A stretch of 64,000 nucleotides of DNA from Flavobacterium sufflavum (lineage in GTDB: Bacteria > Bacteroidota > Bacteroidia > Flavobacteriales > Flavobacteriaceae): the NCBI RefSeq assembly GCF_004016525.1, contig NZ_SACJ01000014.1:1-64000 (forward strand). The letters are read 5' to 3'. A program made the translations under genes and the position numbers. The notes below the pieces were generated by a model that was given only the letters and a program-made list of their open reading frames with translations, did not search any database and was not told where the DNA came from. Shown one piece after another: positions 9,094-19,000 of this stretch (its first letter is position 1; every line of letters starts with the position of its first letter).

Positions 9094-10374
9094 CTACCAA
9101 GTCAGGACGCTTTTAGCGGTTGTGTTTTTAGATTTACTTTGAGCTATTAGGGCATCGAGTTGTTTTAACAATTCGGGTTTTTCCTTTTCAACATCCCGCA
9201 CAAAAAAAATGACATCCTGAGTGTGATCAATCATTCCCCTCTCCCGGGCTACCAGGTATTTCAATTGATAAACGGATAATTCTGTTAGTGTTTTATCTTT
9301 ATCTAAACCTGTAGTTAAACCTTCTACCTGCAGTTGCTCCCAATTTCTAGAAGCAATCCTTTTAGCTTCTTTTAAGTTTTTATTCAATAACCATTTCTTT
9401 ACTTGATCTGTAGTAAGAATTTTGGTTACATCATCATATTCTGATGGAACTGCTTTGGGAACTATAGCAGTAGATTCTTTCTCTTTATTTTCAAACTTAA
9501 TCCGTTCAAGCTGACTGTATTTAAACAAAAGAGTATCTATCTGTTTTTTAGTTAGTTCCAATTCTTTCTCGCATTTAATTACCGAGGAATATTTATTGTC
9601 TGCATAATTACCATCAGATAATATATTAACATGAATCAAAAGAAAAGGTTCTTCAAGCGCTATTTTGTTAGTCCATAAATCTCTTTGAGCTTTATCATAT
9701 CGTTCTGCTTTTTTGTCTAAAAAACCATTTTTGACAAAATGGTACATCAAAATTTTAACAAATTCGGTTTTGTCATTTTCATTGGCTACCAATTTGAGTT
9801 TTATAATTTTATCCCAGTCATTTTTAGCATCTTCCATCGATTGCTCTTTGTAAATTATCCTGTGCAGTAATATAAATTGATCTTTAGAAAGGATTTGGAA
9901 TAACTTATCATCGTAAACCCAAATCGTTTCTTTAGCAGACATTTTTGAATCCTCCCCTAAAGAGAAGTTTTGTTTACGTATTTCACTGATTTGTGCGGCA
10001 TCTAATTTTAACTCTTTCGCAAATTTTAAAGCTGCCAAAAAACGATTGTCTTTATTCATTTCATATTCATAACTCTCTAATTGATCCTTAGATAAAATGG
10101 GCTTCAAAAAATTAATGTCAATGGTATAACAGGATTTTAACATAGAAGCTGGCTTGCCATTGGTCAGGCTAATATTGGCCAAACGATCTTTCTCAAGAAG
10201 TTTGTTCCCTATTTGAATTTGTTTGTCTTCAGTCAGATTTATTTTTGAAACCACATCCTCTATTTTATAAATAATGTATGCAGGAAATCGTTTACTCAGG
10301 TTTTGACTTAGTTGTGCCTGACTTATAACAGGCAGACACAGAATTATCAGGAATAATATTTTTGTTTTCATCAT
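9094..10374 (-). CDS. Secreted all-helical protein of unknown function, tandem paralogue A
   Basis: This 426-residue protein has a signal peptide (MMKTKILFLIILCLPVISQAQ). The mature protein is charged and helix-rich, and contains repeated helices of the form L-(T/S/D)-x-x-Q: LTEDKQIQI near 50, LDAAQISEI near 125, LSKDQFILL near 165, LTKKQIDTL near 275 and LTTDQVKKW near 315. This is reminiscent of the LTxxQ motif of CpxP/Spy-type periplasmic proteins, but the length and arrangement differ and homology is not claimed. It ends in SVLTW. It is paralogous over its whole length to the next gene upstream (10432-11694) and forms a leftward cluster with the transglutaminase-like and Wzy/TPR genes. 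No enzyme motif is visible. Confidence 0.6.
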   Translation of the reverse strand: MMKTKILFLIILCLPVISQAQLSQNLSKRFPAYIIYKIEDVVSKINLTEDKQIQIGNKLLEKDRLANISLTNGKPASMLKSCYTIDINFLKPILSKDQLESYEYEMNKDNRFLAALKFAKELKLDAAQISEIRKQNFSLGEDSKMSAKETIWVYDDKLFQILSKDQFILLHRIIYKEQSMEDAKNDWDKIIKLKLVANENDKTEFVKILMYHFVKNGFLDKKAERYDKAQRDLWTNKIALEEPFLLIHVNILSDGNYADNKYSSVIKCEKELELTKKQIDTLLFKYSQLERIKFENKEKESTAIVPKAVPSEYDDVTKILTTDQVKKWLLNKNLKEAKRIASRNWEQLQVEGLTTGLDKDKTLTELSVYQLKYLVARERGMIDHTQDVIFFVRDVEKEKPELLKQLDALIAQSKSKNTTAKSVLTW

Positions 10375-10431
10375 TAATTTAGTTATTGAAATTGATTTTT
10401 CTCCACCTTATCCACCTGGTATAAAGGGATT

Positions 10432-11694
10432 CTACCAGGTCAGGGCATTTTTTACAGCTGTATTTTTAGATTTAGTCTGGTTTATGAAATCAAGCTGTTT
10501 TAATAATTCGGGTCTTTTCTTTTCGACATTCCACTTCATCAAAGCAGCTTCGTGGGTATTATAGATTATTTCCCTTTCTCGGGCAATAAGATATTCCAAT
10601 TGATAAGCAGCCAGAACTTTAACAGTAGCATTCATTTCTAAATTATTGGCAAGGCCTTCTTTTTTTAATTTTTCCCATAAAGCCTTTGCATCATTATTTG
10701 AAAATTCCCGATTTTTAAATGCCAGCCATTTCTCTACTTGTTCTTTGGTTAGTATATGAACAATATTTTCATATTCTGTAGGAGAAGTCGCGGTAGATTT
10801 TCTTACTTTATTTTCAAAACGTGCACGTTCAATTTGGATGTATTTAGACAAAAGGCTGTCTATTTGAATTTTCGTTAATCCTAATTCCTTTTCAAATTTG
10901 AGAACAGTAGTATATCGATTGTTTTTATAAATTCCATTGGTAAATATATTGGCTCGTATTAAAACAGGGGGCTCTTTTAGTACTAAGTTTTTTGTTATTT
11001 CTTCTATCTTATTATTATCATATTTTTCGGCCTTTTCATCCAGAATACTATTTTTAATCACGTGATAATTAAAAATTTTAGTGAATTCGGTTTTCTCATT
11101 TTTCTCATCTAACAGTTTGAGTTGTTTTATTTTTATCCAGTCCTTTTGGGCATCTTCTATTGATTGCTTTTTATATATTGTCTGGAGGAGAAAAACGTAT
11201 TGTTCTTTTGATAAAATCTTACTGAGCTTAGTGTTATAAAACCCAAAAGTTTTTTTTGCCGTCATGGGAGCAACATTGCCTAAGGAGTCATTTTGATTAC
11301 GTATTTCACTTATCTGAGTTTTACTTAATTTTAATTGAGTAGCAAATTTTAAGGCTACTAAAAAACGATTGTCTTTATCTATAAGATACTTATAGTCGTC
11401 AATTTCTTCTGCTGACAAAATGGGTTTCAAAAAATTAGCATCAATGGTATAATAGGATTTTAATTTAGAAACAGCTTCGCCATTGATAAGGCTGGTATTG
11501 GCCAAACGATCTTTCTCCAGAAGTTTTTCAGCAATTTGAATTTGTTTGGCTTCGGTCAAATTTATTTTTGAAACTACATTCTCTACTTCATAGACAATAT
11601 GTGCAGGAAATCGCTTGCTTAAGTTTTGGCTTAGTTGCGCCTGACTCATATAAGTTAAGCAGAGACAAACGCATAATAATAGTGTTTTAATCAT
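10432..11694 (-). CDS. Secreted all-helical protein of unknown function, tandem paralogue B
   Basis: The start at 11694 gives the signal peptide MIKTLLLCVCLCLTYMSQAQ. An ATG at 11730 would add a polar 12-residue extension that its paralogue lacks. The mature N-terminus AQLSQNLSKRFPA is shared with the neighbour at 9094-10374, as are the helices with LTEAKQIQI, LSKTQISEI, LSKEQYVFL, LTKIQIDSL and LTKEQVEKW and the terminal NALTW. The two clearly arose by tandem duplication and have since diverged widely. Probably periplasmic or surface-exposed. The 57-bp gap to the downstream copy and the same strand suggest cotranscription. Confidence 0.6.
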   Translation of the reverse strand: MIKTLLLCVCLCLTYMSQAQLSQNLSKRFPAHIVYEVENVVSKINLTEAKQIQIAEKLLEKDRLANTSLINGEAVSKLKSYYTIDANFLKPILSAEEIDDYKYLIDKDNRFLVALKFATQLKLSKTQISEIRNQNDSLGNVAPMTAKKTFGFYNTKLSKILSKEQYVFLLQTIYKKQSIEDAQKDWIKIKQLKLLDEKNEKTEFTKIFNYHVIKNSILDEKAEKYDNNKIEEITKNLVLKEPPVLIRANIFTNGIYKNNRYTTVLKFEKELGLTKIQIDSLLSKYIQIERARFENKVRKSTATSPTEYENIVHILTKEQVEKWLAFKNREFSNNDAKALWEKLKKEGLANNLEMNATVKVLAAYQLEYLIAREREIIYNTHEAALMKWNVEKKRPELLKQLDFINQTKSKNTAVKNALTW

Positions 11695-11813
11695 CTTTTT
11701 TATATTTAATATTGTTATTGACATTGACATTGAAAGTTTTTATTTTATTTTATTCATTTCAACTCTCCATTTTAGGCTCCCTCTTCGCCATGTCGATAGT
11801 TTCCGGGTGGGGA

Positions 11814-13331
11814 TTAAAACCAGGTTCTTTCATTAGTATCATCTATTATAAAAGGACGTTCTAATCCTTTGCTATCACTAGCCAGGAATAACAGTAAAGC
11901 ATTTTTAGGCACCTTGGTAAATAACATCGATTCTACAGCACTGGTTACTCCTCTGGTTTCAATAAGTTTCCAACCGTTATTCCAGTAGAATAGTTTATAA
12001 ATTACACCCAATTTAAATCGCAGGTATCCATCCTTTTCGGCAATTACCACATCTCTGGTTTGTGTAAGATCAGGAAGTAATACCTTAGGTTCTTCATTTT
12101 TATTTCCAACAATAACAGGAGCTCCTGCAGGGATAAATTTTCCATTACTGTAATATTGCGGCAACAAAACAGTTCCCTTACAAATGGAGCTAAAAAGAGT
12201 CTGTCCATTTTCTACCTTTCCCCACCAAAAAGGTCTCCAGCTTAGTCCGTTAAAAGTGGTTGCAAATACAATTTTGGAAGCAGTCGTTGAAGTATATAAT
12301 GGGCATTTTACATCAGTAGTTCCCCAATAGTCTTTGGTTACATCGATATAATTTTGTTGTTGTAAAAAACCAACAGGAATATTGTTTTTATCTTCAAAGC
12401 TGGCTAAAGTTTGTGGCTGTTTAGAATAAGTCATCCTAAGGACTTTAGCAGGCTCTCTCTCTAAATTTTCGTTAAAATATTTCGAACCAAAATCACAATT
12501 AAATACTTTCATTGAATTATCAAAAAAGCTATTCATAAAGTGACCTCCTGTGGATGTAGCCCAAAAAGGAATTACATTTACTGCTGCAGGTATTCCCTGA
12601 GAACGCAGCGTAAACACTCCCAAATCAGCAAGGTCAGGGCAAGGTCCCTCCTTTCTAAATAGTAATTGTAAAGCCCCAAGTCTTGGTAAGGGTTCTTTAC
12701 GAGGGGCATTCCAAGTATTAGTAAACCAAAAGATATAATCATCTTTGAGAGAATACATTACCGTTTTAAATCCTTTTGAAGGAATTTGTTCGTTTATCCA
12801 CTTGAATTTATCAGCATAAACTGCACGCCAATTTTGCAAAGGCTCCTCACTCACCCTATAAGGCAAAATGTATTCGCAAAAGTCATCAAAAGAGATATTC
12901 TTTATCGCAGAAGAATGCCAGGCCACGAAAGCTTTTTCCATATTTTGTATTAAATAATCAGCTGTTATCACTTCGATATCTTTATAAATAATGGGTTTGG
13001 GTTTCAATCCCGGATTTTTTTCCTTGATAGCCTCAAAAGCTGTTTTGGCTTGTTCAAAATCAGGATAATCTAATTCGTTATAGGTTATTTTTTTACCAGT
13101 AACATTTTCCCAGTAATAATCGGATGAGGAGTGAATATCCATATTAGCAATCAAAAACTGCATGGCTTTTATTTTCAAGGAATCACCGGTTTTGTTGCTG
13201 TACTGCAATGCTTTTTCCAGTTCAGATCTATTGGTACCTGCTTTTTTCAGAGCTGCTTCTACTGCTACAGGATGTTGAGCTTGCAGGAATAATGGAAAGA
13301 ATAGAAAAAGGTATTTAATGGAGTGTAACAT
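11814..13331 (-). CDS. Secreted transglutaminase-like (papain-fold) protein
   Basis: This 505-residue protein begins with a signal peptide (MLHSIKYLFLFFPLFLQAQ). A transglutaminase-like core runs from about residue 120 to 290: GPCPDLADLGVFTLRSQGIPA puts a candidate nucleophile Cys near 231 at the start of a helix, followed by GGHFMNSFF with a His near 264 and an Asp near 280, the Cys-His-Asp order of the fold. The C-terminal half (about 340-505) looks beta-rich, as in the Bacteroidota proteins that pair this core with Ig-like domains. Activity could be peptidase, amidase or cross-linking. The substrate is not evident. It lies 43 bp downstream of the Wzy/TPR gene in the same leftward cluster. 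Confidence 0.7.
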   Translation of the reverse strand: MLHSIKYLFLFFPLFLQAQHPVAVEAALKKAGTNRSELEKALQYSNKTGDSLKIKAMQFLIANMDIHSSSDYYWENVTGKKITYNELDYPDFEQAKTAFEAIKEKNPGLKPKPIIYKDIEVITADYLIQNMEKAFVAWHSSAIKNISFDDFCEYILPYRVSEEPLQNWRAVYADKFKWINEQIPSKGFKTVMYSLKDDYIFWFTNTWNAPRKEPLPRLGALQLLFRKEGPCPDLADLGVFTLRSQGIPAAVNVIPFWATSTGGHFMNSFFDNSMKVFNCDFGSKYFNENLEREPAKVLRMTYSKQPQTLASFEDKNNIPVGFLQQQNYIDVTKDYWGTTDVKCPLYTSTTASKIVFATTFNGLSWRPFWWGKVENGQTLFSSICKGTVLLPQYYSNGKFIPAGAPVIVGNKNEEPKVLLPDLTQTRDVVIAEKDGYLRFKLGVIYKLFYWNNGWKLIETRGVTSAVESMLFTKVPKNALLLFLASDSKGLERPFIIDDTNERTWF

Positions 13332-13374
13332 GTTTTATTAATATTTAAAAAATTGAAGATTGAATTTGTTATGA

Positions 13375-15246
13375 TCATTGAAATTGTTGGTTGTTTGTTT
13401 TTTGTGAGCTAAGTTCCTTCAGCAAACCCCGACAGATGTTTTTATATCGTTCCACTTTTTCAGATGGAATTTTTGGTTTCATTTGGATAATTTCCTGAGC
13501 CAGAAAAATAGCTTTAGAGAAGTTTTTATTCTTAAAATAAGTTTCCAGTAACAGCATCCGATATAAAAATTTGGAAGGATATAAGGCAATCAATGTTTCG
13601 TATTGTTGAATTACTTTTGGATATTGATGTAGTTTTTCATAACAAATTCCTGCTCCCATATAAAATTCTGGTAAGGTGCTCAATGCCTTTGCCTTTTTGA
13701 AACAAATTATTGCTTCTTGAAATTTTTGTGCTTTAAAGTAGATATGACCATAGTTATCCCAATAATGGCTGTCTTCTTTTAGATAGGGTTCTAAATCAGG
13801 CATAATTTGAAGGGATTGCTCATAATGTCCAGCTTCTTTTAGGAGTTTTGCTTCTTTGTTTTTTCTGTCTGCCGTAGCCATTCCTAAAAGCAGGTATAAC
13901 AAATACACACTAATAGCAATAATTACAGTTTTAGAAGCAATAGAAAAGGCTTTGCTTCTTCTGACAAATGAAAGGAATCGGGGAATTTCTATCGGGTTTA
14001 ATGTGCTGCAAACAATAGCGGCATAAATGATTAACAAACACATTATAGGCACAATCTGAATGGTAGAATTAACCATCGACATCCCTATAAAAGATACAAC
14101 TCCTGCATAAGCTAAATGGAATACACTGTTTTTTGCTTGAGAAACAGCTTCAGTATTCAGTTTTTTTTGTTCTGTTCTGTTTTTTTGCTTTACAGCAAAA
14201 AGAAGCGAACCAAAAAAAAGTGAAATCAATATTAAACCAATAATTCCCCCTTCGACTACATTTTGAATTAACTCATTATGAGGCATAATTACAGGACCTG
14301 CATTGGCTACTTCTTCGGCAGTTGCTTTATCATTTTGAATATAATTGGCCTGGTATAAATTGTATTCTTTTTCAAAAGAGCCATAGCCATAACCTGTTAC
14401 CGGTCTTTCAAATGCCATAATTGCAGATACCTTCCAAATAAATTTTCTCCCATCAGCCGAATCTTTTTTGGCGTTATACAATTGGGAACTTAATGGAATA
14501 ATAATCAACAAACCCAGAATCAGTAATGCTTTAGCGGAAGTGTTGTTTTTCTTGTTTTTGACCCAATTAATAAATTGATATTCTAAACCATAGAAAACAA
14601 TGATTGATAAAACAGTGCCAATAAAAGCGGCTCTGCATTTGAGTAATAATAAGGAGATTAGCACAGAAAGAAAACCAGTCAGTACTATTTTTTTGTATTT
14701 ATCCTGAAATAAATTCAAGAACACAGGAACTGTCAAGGCTAAAAAGATGGCAGTAACATTAGGATTATTCCAACTACCTGTAACAGCAAAGAGTTTGCTT
14801 TGACTTTTGAATCCTCCAAAAAACTGTCCAATGCAATACATTGATTCCCCCATTGCAATTCCAGCAATGCTGACAAAAAATAGTTTGAATTTGAAGTTTG
14901 GAGAACTAAAAAGTGTGGTTGCTTTAAGAAGCAAAAAATAAAGAGCAACACTATAAATCGTAAAAACGAGTGTTCCAGTATTGGTGAAATAATGTATTAG
15001 GACATAGAAACAGCATAATCCAAATAAAAGAAGAGGTATTTTAAATGTAACAGTCCGATTATTAGTTATTTGAAAATGATATGGAGTAATTGCAAAAAAC
15101 AAAACAGTTATACAGAACCCATAATAAGCGGCAGAAGTGGAACTATAAAAATATTCGGTATTGACTAGTCCTGCTATAATGATAATGACAAGTAAAATCC
15201 TTGATAAATTGGACAATAGAATAGTTGTTTTGAACATTATTTTCAA
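13375..15246 (-). CDS. O-antigen ligase/Wzy-like polytopic membrane protein with C-terminal TPRs
   Basis: This 623-residue protein has about ten to twelve hydrophobic segments over residues 1-460. Near residue 320 the conserved Wzy_C/WaaL-type motif HNELIQNVVEGGIIGL follows a long periplasmic loop with GYGYGSFEKEY. These enzymes transfer or polymerise undecaprenyl-linked glycans at the outer face of the inner membrane. Residues about 465-600 form tandem TPR-like helices (YWDNYGHIYFKAQKFQEAIICFKKA in two parts), an arrangement common in Bacteroidota members. No sugar-nucleotide or glycosyltransferase genes are nearby, so the acceptor is unclear. It heads the leftward cluster, with the motif AACAGTTCAGAACAGTT about 70 bp upstream. 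An ATG at 15237 is an alternative start. Confidence 0.75.
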   Translation of the reverse strand: MKIMFKTTILLSNLSRILLVIIIIAGLVNTEYFYSSTSAAYYGFCITVLFFAITPYHFQITNNRTVTFKIPLLLFGLCCFYVLIHYFTNTGTLVFTIYSVALYFLLLKATTLFSSPNFKFKLFFVSIAGIAMGESMYCIGQFFGGFKSQSKLFAVTGSWNNPNVTAIFLALTVPVFLNLFQDKYKKIVLTGFLSVLISLLLLKCRAAFIGTVLSIIVFYGLEYQFINWVKNKKNNTSAKALLILGLLIIIPLSSQLYNAKKDSADGRKFIWKVSAIMAFERPVTGYGYGSFEKEYNLYQANYIQNDKATAEEVANAGPVIMPHNELIQNVVEGGIIGLILISLFFGSLLFAVKQKNRTEQKKLNTEAVSQAKNSVFHLAYAGVVSFIGMSMVNSTIQIVPIMCLLIIYAAIVCSTLNPIEIPRFLSFVRRSKAFSIASKTVIIAISVYLLYLLLGMATADRKNKEAKLLKEAGHYEQSLQIMPDLEPYLKEDSHYWDNYGHIYFKAQKFQEAIICFKKAKALSTLPEFYMGAGICYEKLHQYPKVIQQYETLIALYPSKFLYRMLLLETYFKNKNFSKAIFLAQEIIQMKPKIPSEKVERYKNICRGLLKELSSQKTNNQQFQ

Positions 15247-15290
15247 TTTGCTTGTTATGATTAAAATTTAACAGGATTTTTAAACTGTTA

Positions 15291-15332
15291 GCAAATTATA
15301 ATTTTATTTCAGCACAACTGTTCTGAACTGTT
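15291..15332 (-). promoter_or_regulatory. Putative promoter/operator of the Wzy/TPR gene
   Basis: Read on the minus strand, AACAGTTCAGAACAGTT (15332 to 15316) contains a direct repeat of AACAGTT around the palindrome GTTCAGAAC. After a 15-bp spacer comes TATAATTTG (15300-15292), close to the Bacteroidota -7 element. Transcription would start about 40 bp before the ATG at 15246. The same 13-bp core stands before both giant genes, so shared control by one regulator is likely. Confidence 0.45.
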
Positions 15333-15786
15333 TGTTAAAAACACACTTTAAACAGATAAAAACACACAAAACACTATTTAACAACTAGTTATACAATTAA
15401 ATAAATAAGAAAAATATGTAATTTAATCTGATTCTTAGTTTTAGGTTTAGTGAGCTCTTTCTGGAATTGAGAATTGTTATTCAAAATCTGGAATGTAAAA
15501 AACGAACTACACAGGTTTTCAGTAAAAGAATCAAAAAACGGAAAAATAATCCGTCAGGAACATACCAACTAAAACTATTAAATAAAATTTATAAACAACC
15601 TAATAAGGAGTAACTAATCGTTAGTTAAAAAACAGGAAATCGAGATGATTTCCTGTTTTTTTGTACTGATTCTAATTTTCATAAAATAAGACTTCAAATC
15701 AGGTAACTTTTTTTGAAGATTGTCTTTTCCTTTAGCTAAATCAGTATTAAAACAATAGCTCTCAATTTCATATTCACTTAAAAAAT
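15333..15786. other. Divergent intergenic region with a possible small transcript
   Basis: No convincing gene is present between the Wzy/TPR gene and the first giant gene. One + strand frame is open for about 58 codons ending at TAA near 15615, but it lacks an ATG and a good codon context. It is followed at once by the strong terminator at 15631-15662, so a small RNA or a decayed short gene is possible. Confidence 0.3.
15631..15662 (+). terminator. Rho-independent terminator in the divergent intergenic region
   Basis: AACAGGAAATC (15631-15641) pairs perfectly with GATTTCCTGTT (15647-15657) around a 5-nt loop and is followed by a T run on the plus strand. On the minus strand an A-rich tract on the other side also gives T residues, so it could act both ways. 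No protein-coding gene is visible directly upstream on the plus strand. Confidence 0.7.
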
Positions 15787-15915
15787 TAACAATAAATTAC
15801 ACTTAAAATTACATTAAGCGTTTTTTTATTATTAAAAAACAACAAAAAACACAATTACATCAGTATGGTTCAGAACAGTTAGGTCATTTTAATACAATAT
15901 TTTTGTTTGAATTCA
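15787..15915 (+). promoter_or_regulatory. Promoter block of the first giant lyase gene, duplicated before the second
   Basis: This block is nearly the same as 23196-23325: ACATTAA, GTTTTTTTATTATTAAAAAAC, CAACAAAAAACACAATTACATCAG and GGTTCAGAACAGTT. GTTCAGAACAGTT lies at 15868-15880, and after exactly 17 bp comes TATTTTTG (15898-15905), a perfect TAnnTTTG -7 element. The motif thus overlaps the expected -33 position. The leader to the ATG at 16019 would be about 105 nt. Confidence 0.6.
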
Positions 15916-16018
15916 ATATAGTATTGATATATAGTTTCTTAAAATAAAAAAAAGAACCAATTTTAAAGAAAGACATACTATAACGACAAATTGTATTTAA
16001 CCTCAAAACCATATTTAA

Positions 16019-19000
16019 ATGAAAAAAACCTACTCCATTTTTATTTTTGGAACTTTGTTGCTGATTCTCGGATTTACCCAGCGGATTTTAGCACAACAAA
16101 CATTCGTACATCCGGGTATCCCTTTTACCCTGGCTGATTTGAATCAGTTGAAAGCGAACATTACCCAAGAGCCCTGGCTTTCGGCTTACAATGCATTTAA
16201 GAATGACAGCCATTCCAAACTAAGTTACACTCCTGGTACACCACAGGCAACCGTAAGCCGTGCTCCAAACCTGAACAATGAACAATGGAAAAGCGATATG
16301 CTTGCTATACATAACCTAGCATTTATGTGGTGGTTTACCGGTGATACTGCTTATGCCCAAAAAGCAACCAGCATACTTGATGGATGGGCTGTAACCAATA
16401 CTGTATGGGAAGGTAACGAATCCATGCTGGACATTGGAGACTATGCCCAATACTGGGCCACAGGTGCCGAAATACTAAGATATACTTATCCCGGCTGGAC
16501 TCAGGCAAATACAGACCATGTAGAAAACTATTTTTCTCAGGTGTTATTCCCTACTTCCTGGGTACCTTATCCATTACGCGACCAGAACAAAGGAGCTCTT
16601 CAACTTAAAATCGCGCTTGGCGCAGCCATATTTTGCAACGATGTTACCAAATTTAATCAAGCCATTGAAGTTTACAGAATGGACGCTGGTGGAGGTATGC
16701 GTAACTCACTGCCTAACGGTGAAGTTGGAGACACAGGCCGTGATGACCACTGGCGTGTGCAGGCTGCAGCTCTGGCCTGGGGTGCAGAAGTTGCCTACAA
16801 ACAAAATGTAGACATGTTTGCCGAATTGGACAATCGAGTATTGGCTATCGGAGAACTGTATCATAAATATGCCTTTGACGGAGCTACAATGACCTATGTT
16901 CCCTTTGGAGGTTATGCCAGTTATTGGACTAATTGGGGAATTCAGCCCGGAGCTAGAGCTGGAGACATGACCAATCTTATCTACAGTGCCTATAATGTGC
17001 GTAAAGGAATAGCAACCCCTCAAACCGACAGGATGAGGGCTGCTTTGGGCGGTGCCGGTGGTGATTTCTTGTATCTAAAATCCTCGGATACTTCTACCGC
17101 AGTTAGTTTGTCTCCCGTGTATTATCCTGCCGATCATGTGCAACCAGTGAGCAACTTGACCAATATAGATATCGGCAATACCGGACTGGCAGGCAGCGCT
17201 TCATGCAGTAATGGGATTTGGACTCTTAAAGGTGCTGGAACTTCTACCAGTACTGCTTTTAGTTTTAATTTCAAAAAAGTTAGTGGTGATACCGGTCTGG
17301 TAGTAAAAGTGGATAATATGTCGCTAACTACCGGAGGTTCTGGAGTCATGTTACGCGAATCTCTAGCGCCCGGTTCTGCATTCTGGGATATTTATCTTGG
17401 CGCTAACGGCGGAGTCGGTAAGCATTGGCAGCCCAAAGCCCCCTGGTGGTTAAAAATTGAACGTGTAGGCACCCGCATATTCACCTATCATTCGCAGGAT
17501 GGTATAAATTGGACTAATCTTAGTTGCTGGTATTCTGCCACTGGTTTCCCAACTAATTTGTATGCAGGGTTTTATACCATCTCTAATAATACATCGGCGC
17601 AGAATACTGCAACATTTAGTAATGTAGCCTATAGTCAAACTGCCCCAACGGGATCACCAGAGATTAGCAGTGCTACCACGACTACAGCTACCCTAGGTGC
17701 GTCTTTCAGTTATAGCATCATTGCCAGTGCCAGTCCATCTTCTTACAGTGCCAGCGGATTGCCTGCAGGATTAAGCATCAATACGTCTACCGGGGTTATT
17801 TCCGGCACTCCAACGGCAATAGGGCAATCAGTGGTTACTTTGGGTACTACTAATGCCAGCGGAACAGGCACAGCCACTTTGATTTTAAATATAAACAACA
17901 ACACAGCTCCTGCAGCTCCGTCAGGAGTAACTGCGGCTGTAAATAACGTTACCCGTATCAGTATTTCATGGCCTGCGGTAACTAACGCCAGCAGCTACAC
18001 GGTTAAAAGATCCCTTTCTTCCAGCGGTCCATTTACTGCTATACAAACAGGCATCATCGGAACATCGTTTATTGATGCAAGTCCACAGCCAGAGGTTAGC
18101 AATTACTATGTGGTAACTGCCCTGGCAGGAACTTTAGAAAGTGGTAACTCCAATGTAGTTTCCGCCTCGGTACCACCTGCCGTGCCATCTATGCCTATTG
18201 TAGTTAATAATAGTAACTCAATTGGTTTGAGCTGGAATACAGCTTCTGGGGCAGTTACCTATAAAGTAAAACGAGGAACCGTAAGCGGAGGCCCATACAC
18301 AACCTTGGCAACTGTTTCAACTACCAGTTATACAGATACCAACGTTAGCAGTGGAAGTCCTTATTATTATGTAGTATCTTCTATGGGTAATACCCTTGAA
18401 AGCGCTAATTCAACCGAAGCATTTGGCGTACCCGGAGCCAGTACCAGAACCTGGAATCCTACTCCAGTTAGCACGAATCTGAATTTGGCTGCCAACTGGC
18501 TTGAAAATGCCCTCCCGGTAAACCCGGCAATTTTGACACTGGGCGCAACCAGCGATTCAATTGTAGTGAACGATATCAACGGTTTGGTAGCTTCAAGAAT
18601 TCAATTTGCATCAGATGCAAATGCCTATACTATTTCAGGTAATTCTTTAACGCTTAAGAACGATCTGATTAACAACTCATCATCAAGCCAAACTTTAACT
18701 ACTCCCCTAATACTAACAGACCCGTTAAATATTAATACAGCAACCAATAATGTAGTTTTAAATGGAGGAATTAGTGGCACTGGGGTAGTAACAAAATCAG
18801 GAGCATCTAATTTGTACATCATAGGAAATAATAACTCTTATTCGGGAAATACAATAATTAAGAGCGGTATTCTTGCCGCAGCCGGCTTGGGTACTGGAAC
18901 ACCAAGCACCCCTACCGCCGGACCTTTAGGAATTGGTAAAATCATTTTGAACGGAGGTTCGCTACAGGCTACTGCCGGAGGCGATTTAAACCTGTATAAC

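Noticed and set aside
8953..9150. Plus-strand open frame of 65 codons overlapping the end of the first helical paralogue
   Set aside because: It runs through probable intergenic-repeat sequence and overlaps the 3' end of a supported gene.
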